A stretch of DNA of 64,000 bases, taken from Epiperipatus broadwayi. Its lineage: Eukaryota; Onychophora; Udeonychophora; Euonychophora; Peripatidae. Under the pieces are notes generated by a model. That model searched no databases. It saw only the letters and a list, made by a program, of their open reading frames with translations, and was not told where the DNA came from. This document shows positions 48,725 through 62,435 of the stretch, piece after piece. The first letter of the stretch is position 1. Each line of letters starts with the position of its first letter. The stretch spans positions 14,195,254-14,259,253 of the forward strand of contig JAQFVV010006197.1 in the NCBI GenBank assembly GCA_028023455.1, written 5' to 3'. Position numbers and translations under genes: made by a program.

Positions 48725-51225
48725 TTAACTTACTAAATTCTCTTTGTCACTATATGCAACAATGGTCTCTAGGTTATCATTGATAAATTCATCTGGAATG
48801 GGCTCCATCAGTGGTTCATTTAGTGAAGAATTTAATCTTGTTTTCTTAATTAATTGAGGTGATGAGTCTATTTCTTGATCTGATAAATCCAATAAATTCA
48901 CTGTGTGCACACTTTCACAGTCTGAATTTACTCTTGATTGAGGAGAGACTGAAGCTTTTGTTCTCAGTCTTTTTTCCTTCTATGCTGCACTCTTCTTTTG
49001 TTTTGTTTCTTTCTTCTCTTGTGCTGAGGTCTCTACATACCATGGACTAGGCTCTCCCATGGATGTTGCAATGTCTTCATTTAAAGATTGTTTTTTGAGT
49101 GTATCAGATTGTGATGAAACATCTTGTTCCTAGTTCTGAGTCTCATTCAATATCTCATCCTTGATCATTGTTTTAAGTTTATTTCTTTTCTGTTCTTCTC
49201 TTGTATCTATACCAGGCCATGATCCTAGGTTATTATAACTTCTGGTTTGACATTTATGAGATCTTTTCCTTATAGCTCTACATAAGTTACATTTACTGTC
49301 TAGGCATTCTTTCCTTAGATGCCCTTTATGCTTGCAAGAAAAACACTGTGAGGCTACACCTTTCTGCAAGATGATTAATGAAGCCTCTTGGTACTCAATC
49401 AAAGAGGGAATTAACAAAGGAGATATTCCCTTTAATATTAATTTAAAATTAGCCGCATTTGTTAAGTAGTGTGTACCCTGAAAATTGACCGATTGGAATT
49501 GTAGGCTTAGAATTCTTCCAAAAGGGCTTAGAATTTTTTACAAGTCTGCAGGACCAAAATTCACACCACAATTTCGAATCAAACCATCGACATATGCAGG
49601 TCTATTTAAATCTATATAGATCAAGAGTTTATTTGCTATAGTCTTGAATTTATTTTTAAATGCTTCTTTTGTGAAAGAATTATTAAATTGCACAATTAAA
49701 TATCTATTGTTCACATGAAATAAAATTTTATATATTGTTTGTTTGAACCCCTGTTGTTTAATAAAAGCATATAGCTCTTGTACATGAAATTTAAATAGAT
49801 TTAAATGATTGCCTGTGGTCGTCAAGATGTTTATATGCCTCGAATGTCCTCATCACAACTGCTGGAATAGCCTGATTAAATTTATCAGAGATTGTAGAAT
49901 ATATAGAGGGGTTATTTCTAATTTCCTCTTCAAGGTCATCAATCTCTGACATCACCTCATCCATGTTATTGTCTTCATCCAAGTGCATCAGCTGTCTAGA
50001 TCTTATGTGGCTATATGTTTCCTCTCTCACCTGAAAACCATTTTGCAAATGAAAATCATTATTATTATGCTTGTTTATATTCATCTTTATGGTTTCAGCA
50101 TATGACATGGGCACTGTATTATTTTCGTTTTGAATTTTACTGTCCCAAGTTTAACTAGTTTGCTTAAGGGAGTTAACTTTTGTATCAGCTGTCAAAGGTG
50201 GAAAGTTGTCTTTTGAAAGATGATTTATTGTTGATCTTTGACAATCTCTTACTCTTCCTATAGTCAAACCATTATAGTTGGCTTTATAATTACTTTCATT
50301 TAGTGTGGTTAATTGGCTATCAAAATAAGTATTTCTTGATTTACCATTTATATAAATAGGAATTTTACATCTGGCCCCTTGAGCCAAGTCCTTATTAAGG
50401 GATTTACCATGGGTCTTTTCATGCATTTCTAGTTGCTTGAGGGTATTATTTTGTTTCCTATTGCTGTTTTTAATACTTCCACTAGCTCCCCATGCTGGAA
50501 GGATCTCCCCCCCCACTCCAGTAGTAAGCTTCTCCGGATGTTTGTAGTTATCTGTATTACTTATACATTCATTTTCAGCTTCTAAATATATATTGTTACA
50601 ATTAAACATTGATTTTGCCGGTTGTTTATTTTTAAGTAGCGCCACCTCTGCGCCCATTTTATGGTCGTAACTTTGTTTTCCTGCGTAGGAGGAAGTCGCA
50701 ATTGGTCTTAAATTGTAGCTGTCATCATGTTCTACAATATCACTTTTTAAAACTTGGATCGTATTTATATCTTTTGACATTTTTCCATCCTGCAAACTTC
50801 GCCACTATTGACTACTTCTGGAAAGACACCAAATTTACGTTGTTTATGAACGGTGCCATTGTTTTTAGCATAACTTTTTTGCTTCTGAATATTTTCACAT
50901 AATTCTTTTTTTGCATTGTTAGTTTTGTCATTATCTATCATATTTGTCCCATCGTTATGTTTAAAATGCTGTATTTCATTATCGGATTTTGTTTGAAGAT
51001 CATAACTTTCTAAATCGTGTTTTCCTTTAATTTTTTTTTAAATACTATCTGAGTTTTTCCAATTCTCCAGCATTTCTAAAAGTTTGCTGTTCACTATATC
51101 ATCTTATCTGGTTTATTATTCTTTGTTACTATTACTTTAGACTTATCATCTAAGTTTGAGGTTGATTTTTGATTAATTACATCTTTTTTAACTGGATTTG
51201 TTCTATTTTTACCGTGGGCAGGCAT
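48725..51225 (-). pseudogene. LINE ORF1 (nucleic-acid-binding, CCHC zinc knuckle)
   Basis: An ATG at 51223-51225 opens MPAHGKNRTNPVKKDVIN. Frame changes near 51110, 51020 and 50790 lead into a long polar, Asn- and Lys-rich region (50795-50151). A MTTTGNHLNLFKFHVQELYA segment (49825-49538) resembles an RRM-like fold. CFSCKHKGHLRKEC (C-x2-C-x4-H-x4-C) and an irregular CNLCRAIRKRSHKC follow in the 49417-49130 frame. An acidic tail piece lies at 48910-48725. This is the layout of Tx1/Jockey-type ORF1 proteins, which coat element RNA. At least five frame breaks are present. A G8 run sits near 50506-50513. Confidence 0.7.
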
Positions 51226-51420
51226 TTGTATAACGTCTTGCCTGGATTATAATTTGACTTTTCATACTAATTCTTAGCTTTCTTTGATAGAAAATGACTC
51301 TGAAATAATAGAATTTGTACTTATGAAATTTATTAGCCACTTCTCACTTCAAATAATTCAGTATGGGCTGTGACAATGCCTTTTCCAGGGAGACCAACTT
51401 AGCAGAGAGCTGGCTAAGAT

Positions 51421-51899
51421 GGCAACCAGAAGCAGACTGGGATTGCCATTATTTATGATGAAGTATGAAATTCTAAAATATAAAATGTTAAATGATAATC
51501 ATGTATGTGTTAATTGATAATCATGTACCACTTAACTAGAAAGCATTAAATGATTGATGGTTACAACTATCTTTGGTAGAATATGTAACATCTCATATTA
51601 ATTCTTCTCCTAAGATTTTGTTTTCATTTTGGAATATTCAAACATGTGCTATTAATATTTTCATTATTATACATTTTTATAAAAATATACATATAGCAGT
51701 CACTCATAAATAAGTATGGTTTTTCCAACTCCAAGAAAAGAAAAGAAAAAAAAACTGTTCTAGAAATGAGTTTTGCAATGACTATATAAACTAATCTGTG
51801 GTGCTCAAAAAAGTGTGCATATAAACACATTGGCCATTTTTCTGCTTATTTGGATATTTTGTGATGCTGTCTTCTAATTTCTTCAGCAGAAAACTTTTT
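51421..51899. other. AT-rich spacer between two LINEs
   Basis: No gene is seen. Confidence 0.45.
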
Positions 51900-54650
51900 T
51901 AAAAATACTTTGACATTATATCTAATTGTAGTCTCTCCTATATTTTCTATTCTTTGTCATATCTTTTCAGTAAAAACGATCAACATTGCACCTATTTAGA
52001 ATGTCTTGGAGGCAGTCCTTATAATGTAAACATGTTCAATCTCTCCCATGAAAGCCATGCTCAAGTTCACCATAAAACACCCTTTTATAAAGTATTGCAT
52101 TGTCCATTTCTTTTACATGTTCTATCCAATAAGGGTATCATTTTACAATTGTGGACTCTATAGTATCATATCCAGCAAATTGAAGAACCTATTTATTGGT
52201 TTTATAATCTTGCCATTGTATTTTTAGACTTTTATGAGATAAATTAAACTTTTATAAAATCTCTATGTTATGTTAATAGAGTATCCAAATATCATTTCAA
52301 TGCAATAAATTAGATAAAATAACAGATCTATGTGTAGCTAACATAGTTGTAATAATTATTTTCTTATGTTGATATATCTTCTCTTTTAATTTGCTAAAAG
52401 CAGTAGCAATACATTCAAGTCTGCATTGTACTTCAACATCTAAATTGATCTTTTTATTTATAGATCTATAAAGGTATTTAAATTAGTCTACATTTTCAAG
52501 ATGATAACCATCCAAGCTAAAAGATGCTGATAATTTTTTTCCATCACTGACTTATATAGAGATTAAATTTTTTGAATATTAATTTTATACCAGTCTTTAA
52601 ACATTGGATTCAAAACATTAAGTACATAACATTAAGTACATAATGCAATTATCAACATACTGTAAATTCAAAATTTAAAAAGAAAAAATTTTTTTCTTGC
52701 TTTTGATTCAAATTAAAAATTTCACCATCAAAATCTGAATTATATATCTTTATGCCTATTTCATTAATCCACTTAAAAATATTTTTAAAGACAACTATGA
52801 TAATAATTGAATACAAAGTAAGAGCAAGTGCATATTCTTTTTAAATCCCAGTTTTCATTTCAAATGCTTCAGATTTTTCAACTATGTTAGTAACCTTTCT
52901 TTTCTTTCTATCACATAAAAATAATGTTATATAACTGAATCAAATATCCTAACCACATCTACAAAAACTATATATAAATCACTCTTTTGTTTCTGATACT
53001 TTTCTTGCATTTGGCCTGGCAACAAAAAATATATCTATAGTGGGGTTTTTTTTTTAAAAGCACATTGAGGCTGTGGTAACCATATCTATGATTGGAAACA
53101 ACCTATTCAACAAAAATCTTGAAAATACCTTTGTTCTACCATGATAATGATTATTACAATCCAGCCTGCTCTAATTTATGAAATATTAATAGAAGTAATT
53201 TTAAGATCAAGGTGACCCAATTTAATGAGTTAATATATTCTTAAAAAGTTCAATATTTTTAAAGCTAACATATTGCCACCATATTTTAAAGATCTTCAGA
53301 TATTTCATCCAGATCTATAACCTTTCCATTTTTAAGATTACAAAGAGCTGCTTGACTTTGTTAAGCTGGATATGCAAATCTAAATAAGTCATCATCCCAA
53401 TTTTTGTATACTCTTTCACATGTTCAAAATATTATTGTCATCATAGATATCACTGATGATTTTAATAGGATTGTAATACCATTTCTCAGGTGTATTCATT
53501 GCTTTCAGTGCATTAAAAAAATCTAGAGAGATTATAAATGAGCAAATGTCTGTATCTTTTTTGCAGTTTTAATCCATCAAACATTTTTAAGCCTTTTTGT
53601 TAGTCATGCCTTCAGGTCTTTATATTTATTATGAAGCTTCTCATTTAATCTATTATTCTGCCAAGCAGAAAATACCACGTTTCATTTTAATCAAATAATT
53701 AGTAATGATAAGATCATTCTTAGAAAACCAATCATAGCTCTTTTTTTAAGTGAATCCAAGAATAGATTTACTTGTAACTATAACACCATTAAGAGAATTC
53801 CAGTCATGGCATTTCTGAAGGTCCAAAGTACAATTTTCATGTTTAATAGCCTTTGAAATTTAGTATATATAGTAGGTACTTTTTAAAAATAAATGTCAAT
53901 TTCTTCTGTATAATATGATTGGAATAAGATCTACTTTTTAATGCAGCTGTCATTTTAATCTTGGAGTGTACGAATCCATAATATATTTAACAATCAGTAC
54001 ATATAAGTGTTCACATAATATGAACTTGTCTTGTATTCTGATTCCTGTGAAATAACTTATTAAAAATCATTGTTAGATCATGAGTGCATTCATATCTCTT
54101 TACAGTGTTTTTTCTGCCTAAACATAATGTTGTGATATTCAATCTGTATGAAAATTCAATAATGACAAATCATTCAAAATAATTGTAGTACCTATGCCAT
54201 TATTTCCAAGATGTTTGCCCAAAGACTACTATTTGTACCACCATGTGCACTAAAGTCTCCAAAAGGTAAAATTTGATCAATTAATGGTATGCTATCCAAG
54301 AAGGAATAAGAAATTTTTTTCTCTAAATTTTGAATTTAAAGCTGAATCATAAACACTAATTAAATGGGCAATTAGTAGCAATATGGATTTTATTATTATT
54401 AGCCTTTCATTGACACAATGAGGAATGCAAACAATAGAAAATATTAAATTAGATCTTAAAACAAATCCAATACTACACATTCTTTATTCACTGATTAATC
54501 TGCTCTTCCAAAAAAAAAAACTTAAGAATTATCCACCTGCCTATTAAAATTTCCTTTCTCTGGAAGATTAATTTCACTAAGAGCAGCTATGTTGATCTTA
54601 AATCTTGACAGCTCCTTACATGAATATAGTCCTCTGTTTGGCTTTGAAGA
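51900..54650 (-). pseudogene. Ancient, near-complete LINE of a different family
   Basis: From 5' to 3' on the minus strand: FKINIAALSEINLPEKG near 54545-54605 and GFVLRSNLIF...CVNERLIIIK near 54390-54470 (APE endonuclease N-terminal half); ILPFGDFSAHGGTNSSLW near 54225-54275 (GDFNAHVG motif); FRQKK...MHS near 54090-54125; LPQPQCAFKK near 53060-53090; LYIVFVDVVRIFDSV near 52930-52980 (RT motif A); ECALALTLYSII near 52800-52840; FKYLYRSINKK near 52445-52500 (YLG region); and KEMDNAILYKRVFYGELEHG near 52040-52110. This motif series is the animal LINE family whose RT reads GVKQGCVLAPTLF. The frames are riddled with stops and the active-site YADD is not recognisable. Confidence 0.7.
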
Positions 54651-55855
54651 GTTTGTATTGAGTAAAGCTTGTACATTCTATGTAGCTATATTTAGGAGAA
54701 AAAATAGATTTATAATATGTATCTTTAGTACTTCCATTGCCTTCAGATTTACCACTATTACCAATATTATTATTATTTCTATTTCTGTAATGAATAATGC
54801 ATTAAACACAACTACCTAGCTGGACTGTGTGGGACAAGACATTTTTAGACCACATTTTCTAGGTCTCTCCCATTTCTGTGGTATTCAGGGGACCATAAAT
54901 AGGATTGACGCAACATAATCTTTGCCAGTTGGAATTCCTATCCCAAGTCCAGTTTAAACAGACTCATTAGTGATTATATTTTCTTAAGTAAAGATTAACT
55001 AAGGACTACCAGCCTACAAAATTTGTTCTAGTGATTGCTTTTTTAATTCTTTCATGCCATAAATCATCTCCCTGTACTAACTGTGATAATGAAATTGTGT
55101 GTTGGTGCAACTATTCTTTAACTACCACACATATTTTTGATTCCAATTTCTTTTTGTCATTTTTATTTTTTATTAGTTTATAGTAGCTGAATACTCTTTG
55201 TACCTCAATATTAGTTATAACAAGTGAAGAGTTACTAATTTTTCTTCAATGTAATGATATATCTTCACTATATAATTTTTTATGCTTCTAAATTTATTGT
55301 TGAAGTAATAATCATCTTTCCTATACTAATTTTTAAAATAAACATGAATAATATTTTGCATACTCTACATTCAATAACTGAAGAAAAAATTATTTTCTAT
55401 TTACATTTCTTTCTATTAAGAATATATATATGTGTGTGTGTGTGTGCTCACAACTAAGAAGTATGGATTTGACAAACCTGATGTGCCTTTGCTAGATGTA
55501 ACCTTTTTTATCTATGTTCTAAAATTTCTTTAAAAAATTATTCATAAAGATGGCCTATTTCTTTTTATCTTTATCCCTTCTCTTCTACTTTCTCTTACTT
55601 TTATCTATTTGTTTTATTTTACTTTTTAATGTCCGAATACTTTTATTTTTTTGTTGGGGATGAACTAAATTAAAATAATGCCGCCACCATTAAATCCCAC
55701 TTATAATACACAGTTGAAAATAATTTGGATACATGGGAGAAAAATTATCATAAATTACTCCTATTATTGTCAAATTAATAGCACCAGTAATGGTTATAAT
55801 AATACTGAAGTTTATGCATAAAGTTAAATTATATTTTTAACACTTCCACCAGATA
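54651..55855. other. Possible 5' UTR of the older LINE, then AT-rich DNA with (TA)n(TG)n
   Basis: The 54820-55030 part is less AT-rich and could be the LINE leader. A TATA-then-TG microsatellite lies at about 55422-55446. No gene is recognised. Confidence 0.4.
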
Positions 55856-55975
55856 TCAAAGAGAAATTGTTTCTCAGAAAATTGTATAAAAGTCATTAGT
55901 TACACCAGATTTGCCAATAACTTAAGATATAGTTTTAACACTTAATCAAGATTCTTTTTTGCATGTTCCCCTAAA
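55856..55975 (+). pseudogene. Short remnant of the 37.5-38.6 kb LINE family
   Basis: TTGTATAAAAGTCATTAGTTACACCAG... through GCCAATAACTTAAGATATAG aligns with about 38226-38285 (GTAAAGCTGTTAAGCAGATT... GCCAATAATTTAAGATTTAA). It is only about 100 bp and moderately diverged. Confidence 0.45.
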
Positions 55976-56540
55976 GAATCTACTATCAAAGAAAAAAACC
56001 ACACTTAAATAAATAAATGTATGAAATTACTTTTCTATTTTAATATTTGACTTAAAAAGTGGTAAATAAATTGTTTAATGTGATACATATATTGATGAAA
56101 CTTGTAATTAAATTTTATTTTAATTTCGCAGTTAGAATTTTCTTTTCCGGAAACAATTTTATTAATAAACTTTTTTTCAAGATTTCTTATATATATATAT
56201 TATAACTTATTTTTTTTTTTTAGAAATTATTTTATTTTTAGGCATAGGTATGTCATCTGGAAAAGTTAATTTGTTATGTAATGATTCATAGGTATATTTT
56301 CTCTTCCCAAATATATTGGTAGCATTTGAATTTAAATTTATACTTTTATCATTTTTACTGTTATTTTTTCTAATTTCATTAAAAAAAATAATTTTCTTTA
56401 TCATACCTGTTCTACAATTTTATACTCAGTACATAGTACTTTATGCAAATAAGATTGGTAAAGATTTATTGTTATAAATAATTCTATGCAAGACTATTAA
56501 AAAGCTGTCCTTCCCAATGAACACATCAGAACAATTTTTA
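55976..56540. other. AT-rich stretch
   Basis: No gene is seen. It is the left flank of the (ATT)n array. Confidence 0.45.
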
Positions 56541-56774
<234 letters not shown>

Positions 56775-56783
56775 GTTGTTTTT

Positions 56784-57518
56784 ATAAAAACCGGTTTAGA
56801 CTTTTCTTTCAATATACCAACATTTAATACTGCAGAATGTATTTTATTAACTTTGAGACTCCCTAAATGTGTGCTTTCTATTTTGGCTATATATAGATCA
56901 TGTACAAGTAAAGTTTTGGATTTTGTTACTGAACTTGATTCTTTGTTATTAGATTTGGATTCAGAATCTGCTGTTTTAATGGGTGATCTAAATATTGATT
57001 TGTTAAATAATGCTTGTAAGTCTACTATAGATTATTTAAATTTACTTTATAGCTATGGATTTAGTCAAACGCTTTTTTCACCTACGCGTATAACTCCTAT
57101 ATCTCAATCTCTTTTAGATCATATTTTTGTTAGATTAAGCCGCAGTTTATTTTCTGATTCGTCTCTTTCTAAATTATTTCTTACAGATCATTTTGCTACT
57201 GAATTAAAAATATTGAATTGTATGGATAATATTAATGTTTGTGCATATGTTGAGAAATTATCTTTTTCTAAATTGAATTATTTATTATCTGTTCAGAATT
57301 GGGGTGAGATTTTTATGATAGATAATGTAAATGATGCATTTTTGGGGTTCCAAGCTATTTGTTTAGATTTAATTGCTAAAGCAAAGTTTCATTTAAAATT
57401 GACAAGTAAGAATAGAAGAAGATCTCTTTGGGTGACAGATGCGCTGGTATGTAAAATTAATCAGAGAAATGTGTTAAAATCTTTGGATGGATCATCAGAT
57501 GTTTTAAAAAAAACTTAA
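56784..57518 (+). pseudogene. CR1/Daphne-like endonuclease (N-terminus missing)
   Basis: The frame includes CVLSILAIYRSC (strand with the YRPP-like motif), VLMGDLNIDLL (GDxN), SLLDHIFVR and FLTDHFATEL (the SDH equivalent, here TDH). The catalytic N-terminal Asn and Glu motifs are lost by 5' truncation at the microsatellite. The frame stays open back through the (ATT)n array by chance, giving an artefactual poly-Ile leader. It ends at a stop in AAAAAAAACTTAA, where a one-base change in the A-run separates it from the RT frame. Confidence 0.8.
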
Positions 57519-57546
57519 TGTTGAAATTAAGTCTGATATTAGAAAG

Positions 57547-58755
57547 TTGAAGTTTAGATATTATCAAGAATTTCTTAATGATAAAAATGTTTCTTTGAAA
57601 TGGAGAACAATTAATTCTTTGATTAAAAAATCTTCTCCTGATCGTATTAAATGTATTAAATATAATGAAAGTTTAATTGAGTTACAGAATAATGAAAAAT
57701 ATTTAGCTGATCGGTTTAATGAGTATTTTGTAAATTTATCGATGCATGATGTGCCTGAGCAGATTTTGTCTTCTTATTCAAGTTTGAATTCTTTTTTATA
57801 TTCTGATGTTTCTGAATCTCAGTTGTCTGTAGCAATTGATAGTTTAAAAAATGTCACTTCTTTTGGACTAGATGGTATAACACCTAAGATGCTTAAAGAA
57901 AATAAGGTTGCATTTTTGCCTGTTTTAGTTCATTTATTTAATTTATCTTTGCAGTCTGGATCATTTCCAGAATGTCTGAAAGTTAATGTTATTACTCCTG
58001 TTTATAAAAAGGGTGATTCTACTCTTATGGTCAATTATAGGCCAATTGCTATTATTTCTGTTTTTTCTAAATTATTGGAAATGATTGTTAGGGATCAAAT
58101 GTTGTCATTTCTGTTTAAAAATAAAATTTTATCTGACTATCAATATGGTTTTCTTCCTGGCAGAAGTACATTAGATGCTTTAAAACATCATGTTCAGTAT
58201 TTAACATCTTCATTGGATCAGGAACTTAAAACATTGGCTATTTATCTTGATTTATCTAAAGCATTTGATTCTGTTAATCATAATATTTTGATTAAGCGTT
58301 GCTACTTGTATGGTTTTCGTGGATCTATTGGTAGTTGGTTGGAGAGTTATTTAAATGATAGGAAACAGTTTACTAATATTTATGGTACTATCAGTGATGT
58401 TGTCTTGATTAATTCTGGAGTTCCGCAAGGTTCAGTACTTGGTCCTCTATTGTTTTTAATTTATATTAATGATTTATTTTCATTGAAGTTACATTCTAAG
58501 ATTTTTGGTTTTGCTGATGATATTGCTTTATCTTGCAATGCTGTTTCTTATAATCTTCTTGAAAAATTAGTGAATGAGGATTTGGACTCAATTGGTAAAT
58601 GGTTGGCATATAATTCATTGTTGGTCAATTTAGATAAAACAAAAGCTATTCTTTTTTCTTACAAGCGTACTTTTTTTCTCTTAAGATTAAAATTTGCTGT
58701 AAGTATATTTTGCATTATAATAGTATATGTACTTGTGAGAATATTCCTTTGGTAG
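57547..58755 (+). pseudogene. CR1/Daphne-like reverse transcriptase
   Basis: 402 codons from the first ATG, although the frame is a continuation of the upstream polyprotein. Features: FRYYQEFLNDKN linker at 3-14, FGLDGITPKMLK at 106-117, NYRPIAIISVFSKLLE at 163-178, YGFLPGRST at 200-208, motif A IYLDLSKAFDSVNH at 232-245, GVPQGSVLGPLLFLIYINDL at 291-310, motif C GFADDIALS at 321-329 and the VNLDKTKAILF region near 373. All catalytic Asp residues are intact. The last 20 or so residues are a shifted tail; the true frame resumes in the next entry. Confidence 0.9.
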
Positions 58756-59431
58756 ATAATTATTGTTATTTGGGAATATATATTGACTCCAGATTGTCCT
58801 GGACAAATCACATTACCTATCTTTGTCAACGGTTACGTAATTTAAACTATATGTTTTATTATTTAGTTAAATTTCTTCCTAGGTCTGCTCTCATTTTTAT
58901 TTACATTGCCTGTTATCAGAGTATTTTATCTTACAATATCATTATTTGGGGTAATGCTTCTCCACATATTTTATCTTCTTTGCATGTTTTGCAAAATTAT
59001 ACTTTGCGCATTATTTTTGGTAGATCTCGTTCCTCTTCTGTTCGAGATATTTATATTGCATTTGGTTTATTTGATGTAAATCACTTATATCAATATAGAG
59101 TTATTTTTGATATTTTTTGTGCTAAACCTTTTCTGAATTCTAGAGTTTATGTTCTAAATACTCGTCTTTCTAATAAATTTCAATTACCTTTACCAAAATT
59201 TTTAAGGAATCTAGTAGAAGACAATATGTTTATTCTGGGTCAAAGTTGTTTAATAAATTTGTATATGAATGTTCAATTGATCTGAATAATATTTCTTATA
59301 TATATTCAAAAAATATTTGTGTCAATGGTTGTGTAGTATGTATTAATTTTGGCATTTATTTTATTTATTTAATTAATTTTATTTATTTCCTAAACTGTTC
59401 TTTTGAGTTTTTGATTGTATTTTTTATTTAA
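58710..59431 (+). pseudogene. CR1/Daphne-like C-terminal domain
   Basis: The frame continues the RT with YCYLGIYIDSRLSWTNHI, LPRSALIFIYIACYQSILSY, IIIWGNASP and NYTLRIIFG. This is the thumb and C-terminal region of CR1/Daphne-type proteins (YLGI-x-ID-x-x-L-x-W-x-x-HI). A further shift near 59210-59245 moves the end into another frame (SKLFNKFVYEC). No Cys-His motif is seen. Confidence 0.8.
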
Positions 59432-59543
59432 TTTATTTTTACATGTAAATTCCACACACAAGATTTTCTTGTTTGGAGTTTTTAAATATTTGTGATGTAC
59501 TTTGTTTTATTTCATAGAATAAATTGAATTGAATTGAAATTGA

Positions 59544-60064
<521 letters not shown>

Positions 60065-61062
60065 GAGAAAAGCCTTTGAACAGTTGTAACTGGTTGTTGA
60101 GGTAAGATGAAATAACCATGAGCTATCACTTTTAAAAGTAAGTATAAAAACTTCTATAAGCTAGTATCTTTAGAAACATGACATCTTTCTCACTAGTGGA
60201 TAAAACTGCATCATTTTACAATCTTATATTTTGTAATCAGTGCATTGACATTCAACTGAGTAACAAATTAATCTGGGATATTTATTTTCTAAATAACTAG
60301 ATACTCATTTACTGAGTACTTACTGGTTTGTTAGCTGAAAAAAAGTGATTATTGCATATATTCAATTTTATAAAAGTTTTACTGATTGGCCATATAATTT
60401 TAGATAAATACTGCACAGTATTTACTTATTTTCTAATTTTTTTTTTAATTTTGTCATTTTTATGGTGAAGGAGAAGAGAATTTATAAATAGTTTTCTTTA
60501 GATGCTATAGAATGGACTGCTTCTGTGCACTACTTTACTGCAGCTTTATCAATTAAATTTAGACTGAAAGTGTAGTAGAAAATCTGACCTATACAAAGCA
60601 GCAAACAATCATTTTTCATTATAGTATTCAAAATAAATATTTTTTTTTTCATTATTTCTTTTTTTTTTATGTACATAACCAGTATTACTGTTAACTTATT
60701 ACTAGTTGTAATATCAGAGTTTGGGTTTATGCTCATTCTATCTATAATGCATAACATCTTACCCTTTATATATATAAATGGTGTGAAACATTTTTCTTCT
60801 GTGATTTTCTTACTTTTAAATGTGATTTTTTAAGAAATCCTGATATTACAAAGAATTAACTTTATTGGAATATACACATAAAAATTACCATGAAAATCTT
60901 CACATATAGCTACAACTGTTTCACTTAATATTTTTATTCATTACTCACAAATATTTTTATTTTATTTTGCAACTCTTCATCAATACTTGCATATTTGTGA
61001 TATTGTAAGATCAGCAATTGAACACTAAAATGGCTTTTAAATATTTTGTGAGAACAAATACA
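60065..61062. other. AT-rich stretch
   Basis: No gene is recognised. Confidence 0.5.
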
Positions 61063-61734
61063 TTGTTTTCAATGGTCTAAAACTCATTTGAAATATGTTG
61101 AATACTATATCTCATCTGTTTGAATGTTAAATAGTTAACACAAATAGTAATATATTTTATTTTTAAAAGAATAAAGAACTATTTTCTTATTACCAGATTC
61201 CCATTGTTATGCTTTACTAAAAATTGTATTCTCAGTTTTGTGAAAGAATATTTTTGCATACTTTTTTTATAGTTATAATTCATTCAGTGTGAGGAGTATA
61301 CTATTTCTTTTTAATTGTAAAATAAAATGTTGTTGTTATTATTATCGTCATCATCATTAATTAATTAGTGTCTGCAATAGGTTTTTTTTTTTTTGCTATT
61401 GTTTTCAATGGTCTAAAACTCATTTGAAATATGTTGAATACTATATCTCATCTGTTTGAATGTTAAATAGTTAACACAAATAGCAATATATTTTATTTTT
61501 AAAAGAATAAAGAACTATTTTCTTATTACCAGATTCCCATTGTTATGCTTTACTAAAAATTGTATTCTCAGTTTTGTGAAAGAATATTTTTGCATACTTT
61601 TTTTATAGTTATAATTCATTCAGTGTGAGGAGTATACTATTTCTTTTTAATTGTAAAATAAAATGTTGTTGTTATTATTATCGTCATCATCATTAATTAA
61701 TTAGTGTCTGCAATAGTTTTTTTTTTTTTTGCTA
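61063..61734. repeat. Recent 336-bp tandem duplication
   Basis: 61063-61398 and 61399-61734 are near-identical direct copies. I see two substitutions (AGTAATAT versus AGCAATAT, and ATAGG versus ATAGT before the T run). Each unit ends with TCATCATCATTAATTAATTA, then GTCTGCAATAG and a T run, which faintly resembles the complement of an RTE 3' end. Confidence 0.9.
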
Positions 61735-62435
61735 TTATTTTTGAAGATTACTTTTTTCAAAATCTGAAATTGATATTTAAATTTGCTTTTAATAGTGATC
61801 TCTTTTTTTGTTTATTGATATTGCTTTGTTTAAAGACTTGTGGTATTGTCTGAAGAGCAGAATGAATTCTTTTCATTGTTAACCATCAAAAACTCGAAGA
61901 ACTTTTCTATCTTTTAATCTTTTTCCAAGAACCCTTTCTTTTTCCACTTCTAGATTGACATTTTCTCTTATTATTTTTTGTTATTTTGAAATTATAAATA
62001 TAAAAAGTAATTTTTATCTTTTTTTATTAATATATATATATTGTATAAATTCAAATTGATGAAAATACCGTCGGTTACAATATAAATCTTAGTATTTGAA
62101 AAAATAATATTTTTTTTTGTTTGTAATAATTTAAATCAAAAATTAATGTGCAACTCAATCGTGGATATTATACCATAATAGAATTTCTCTTTGCATTTTT
62201 ATTGAATAATTTTATGAACTACTTACCATCAATGTTGAATAACATGGTTATATTCAAATTATATTCATGCTTAATGTTTTTGTTAAGCACATAATAAAAA
62301 CATGATGAAGTATAGTGTGGTTACTAAATGAATATTTTTTTATATAAAATGTAAACTGATGATAATTTACTAATTAGATCAATAAGAAAGGTATAGAAGT
62401 GGCTGACATTTGTGTCTTTTTAAATCATTTATCAA
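61735..62435. other. AT-rich stretch
   Basis: Nothing is recognised. A short (TA)n lies near 62028-62041. Confidence 0.45.

Larger units (their letters stand above)
45060..51420 (-). mobile_element. Nearly full-length L1/Tx1-type LINE
   Basis: On the minus strand a G+C-richer leader (about 51230-51420) precedes ORF1 with zinc knuckles, then an APE-type endonuclease, a reverse transcriptase and a Cys-His C-terminal domain, in the canonical non-LTR order. The segments are separated by single frameshifts or stops but otherwise well preserved, so the copy is dead but not ancient. The connection-domain motif LSLFGKIVLMNAVMLPKITY resembles L1/Tx1 elements. Clade assignment needs a tree. Confidence 0.75.
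56775..59543 (+). mobile_element. 5'-truncated CR1/Daphne-like LINE inside an (ATT)n array
   Basis: The copy begins within the endonuclease immediately after the left array. It ends with a 3' UTR closing in AATTGAATTGAATTGAAATT immediately before the right array. CR1/Daphne-type LINEs end in short tandem repeats rather than poly-A, and the TTGAA repeats fit this. Coding parts are separated by three single-base-type frame breaks only, so this is the best preserved retroelement here after the RTE copy. Confidence 0.8.
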
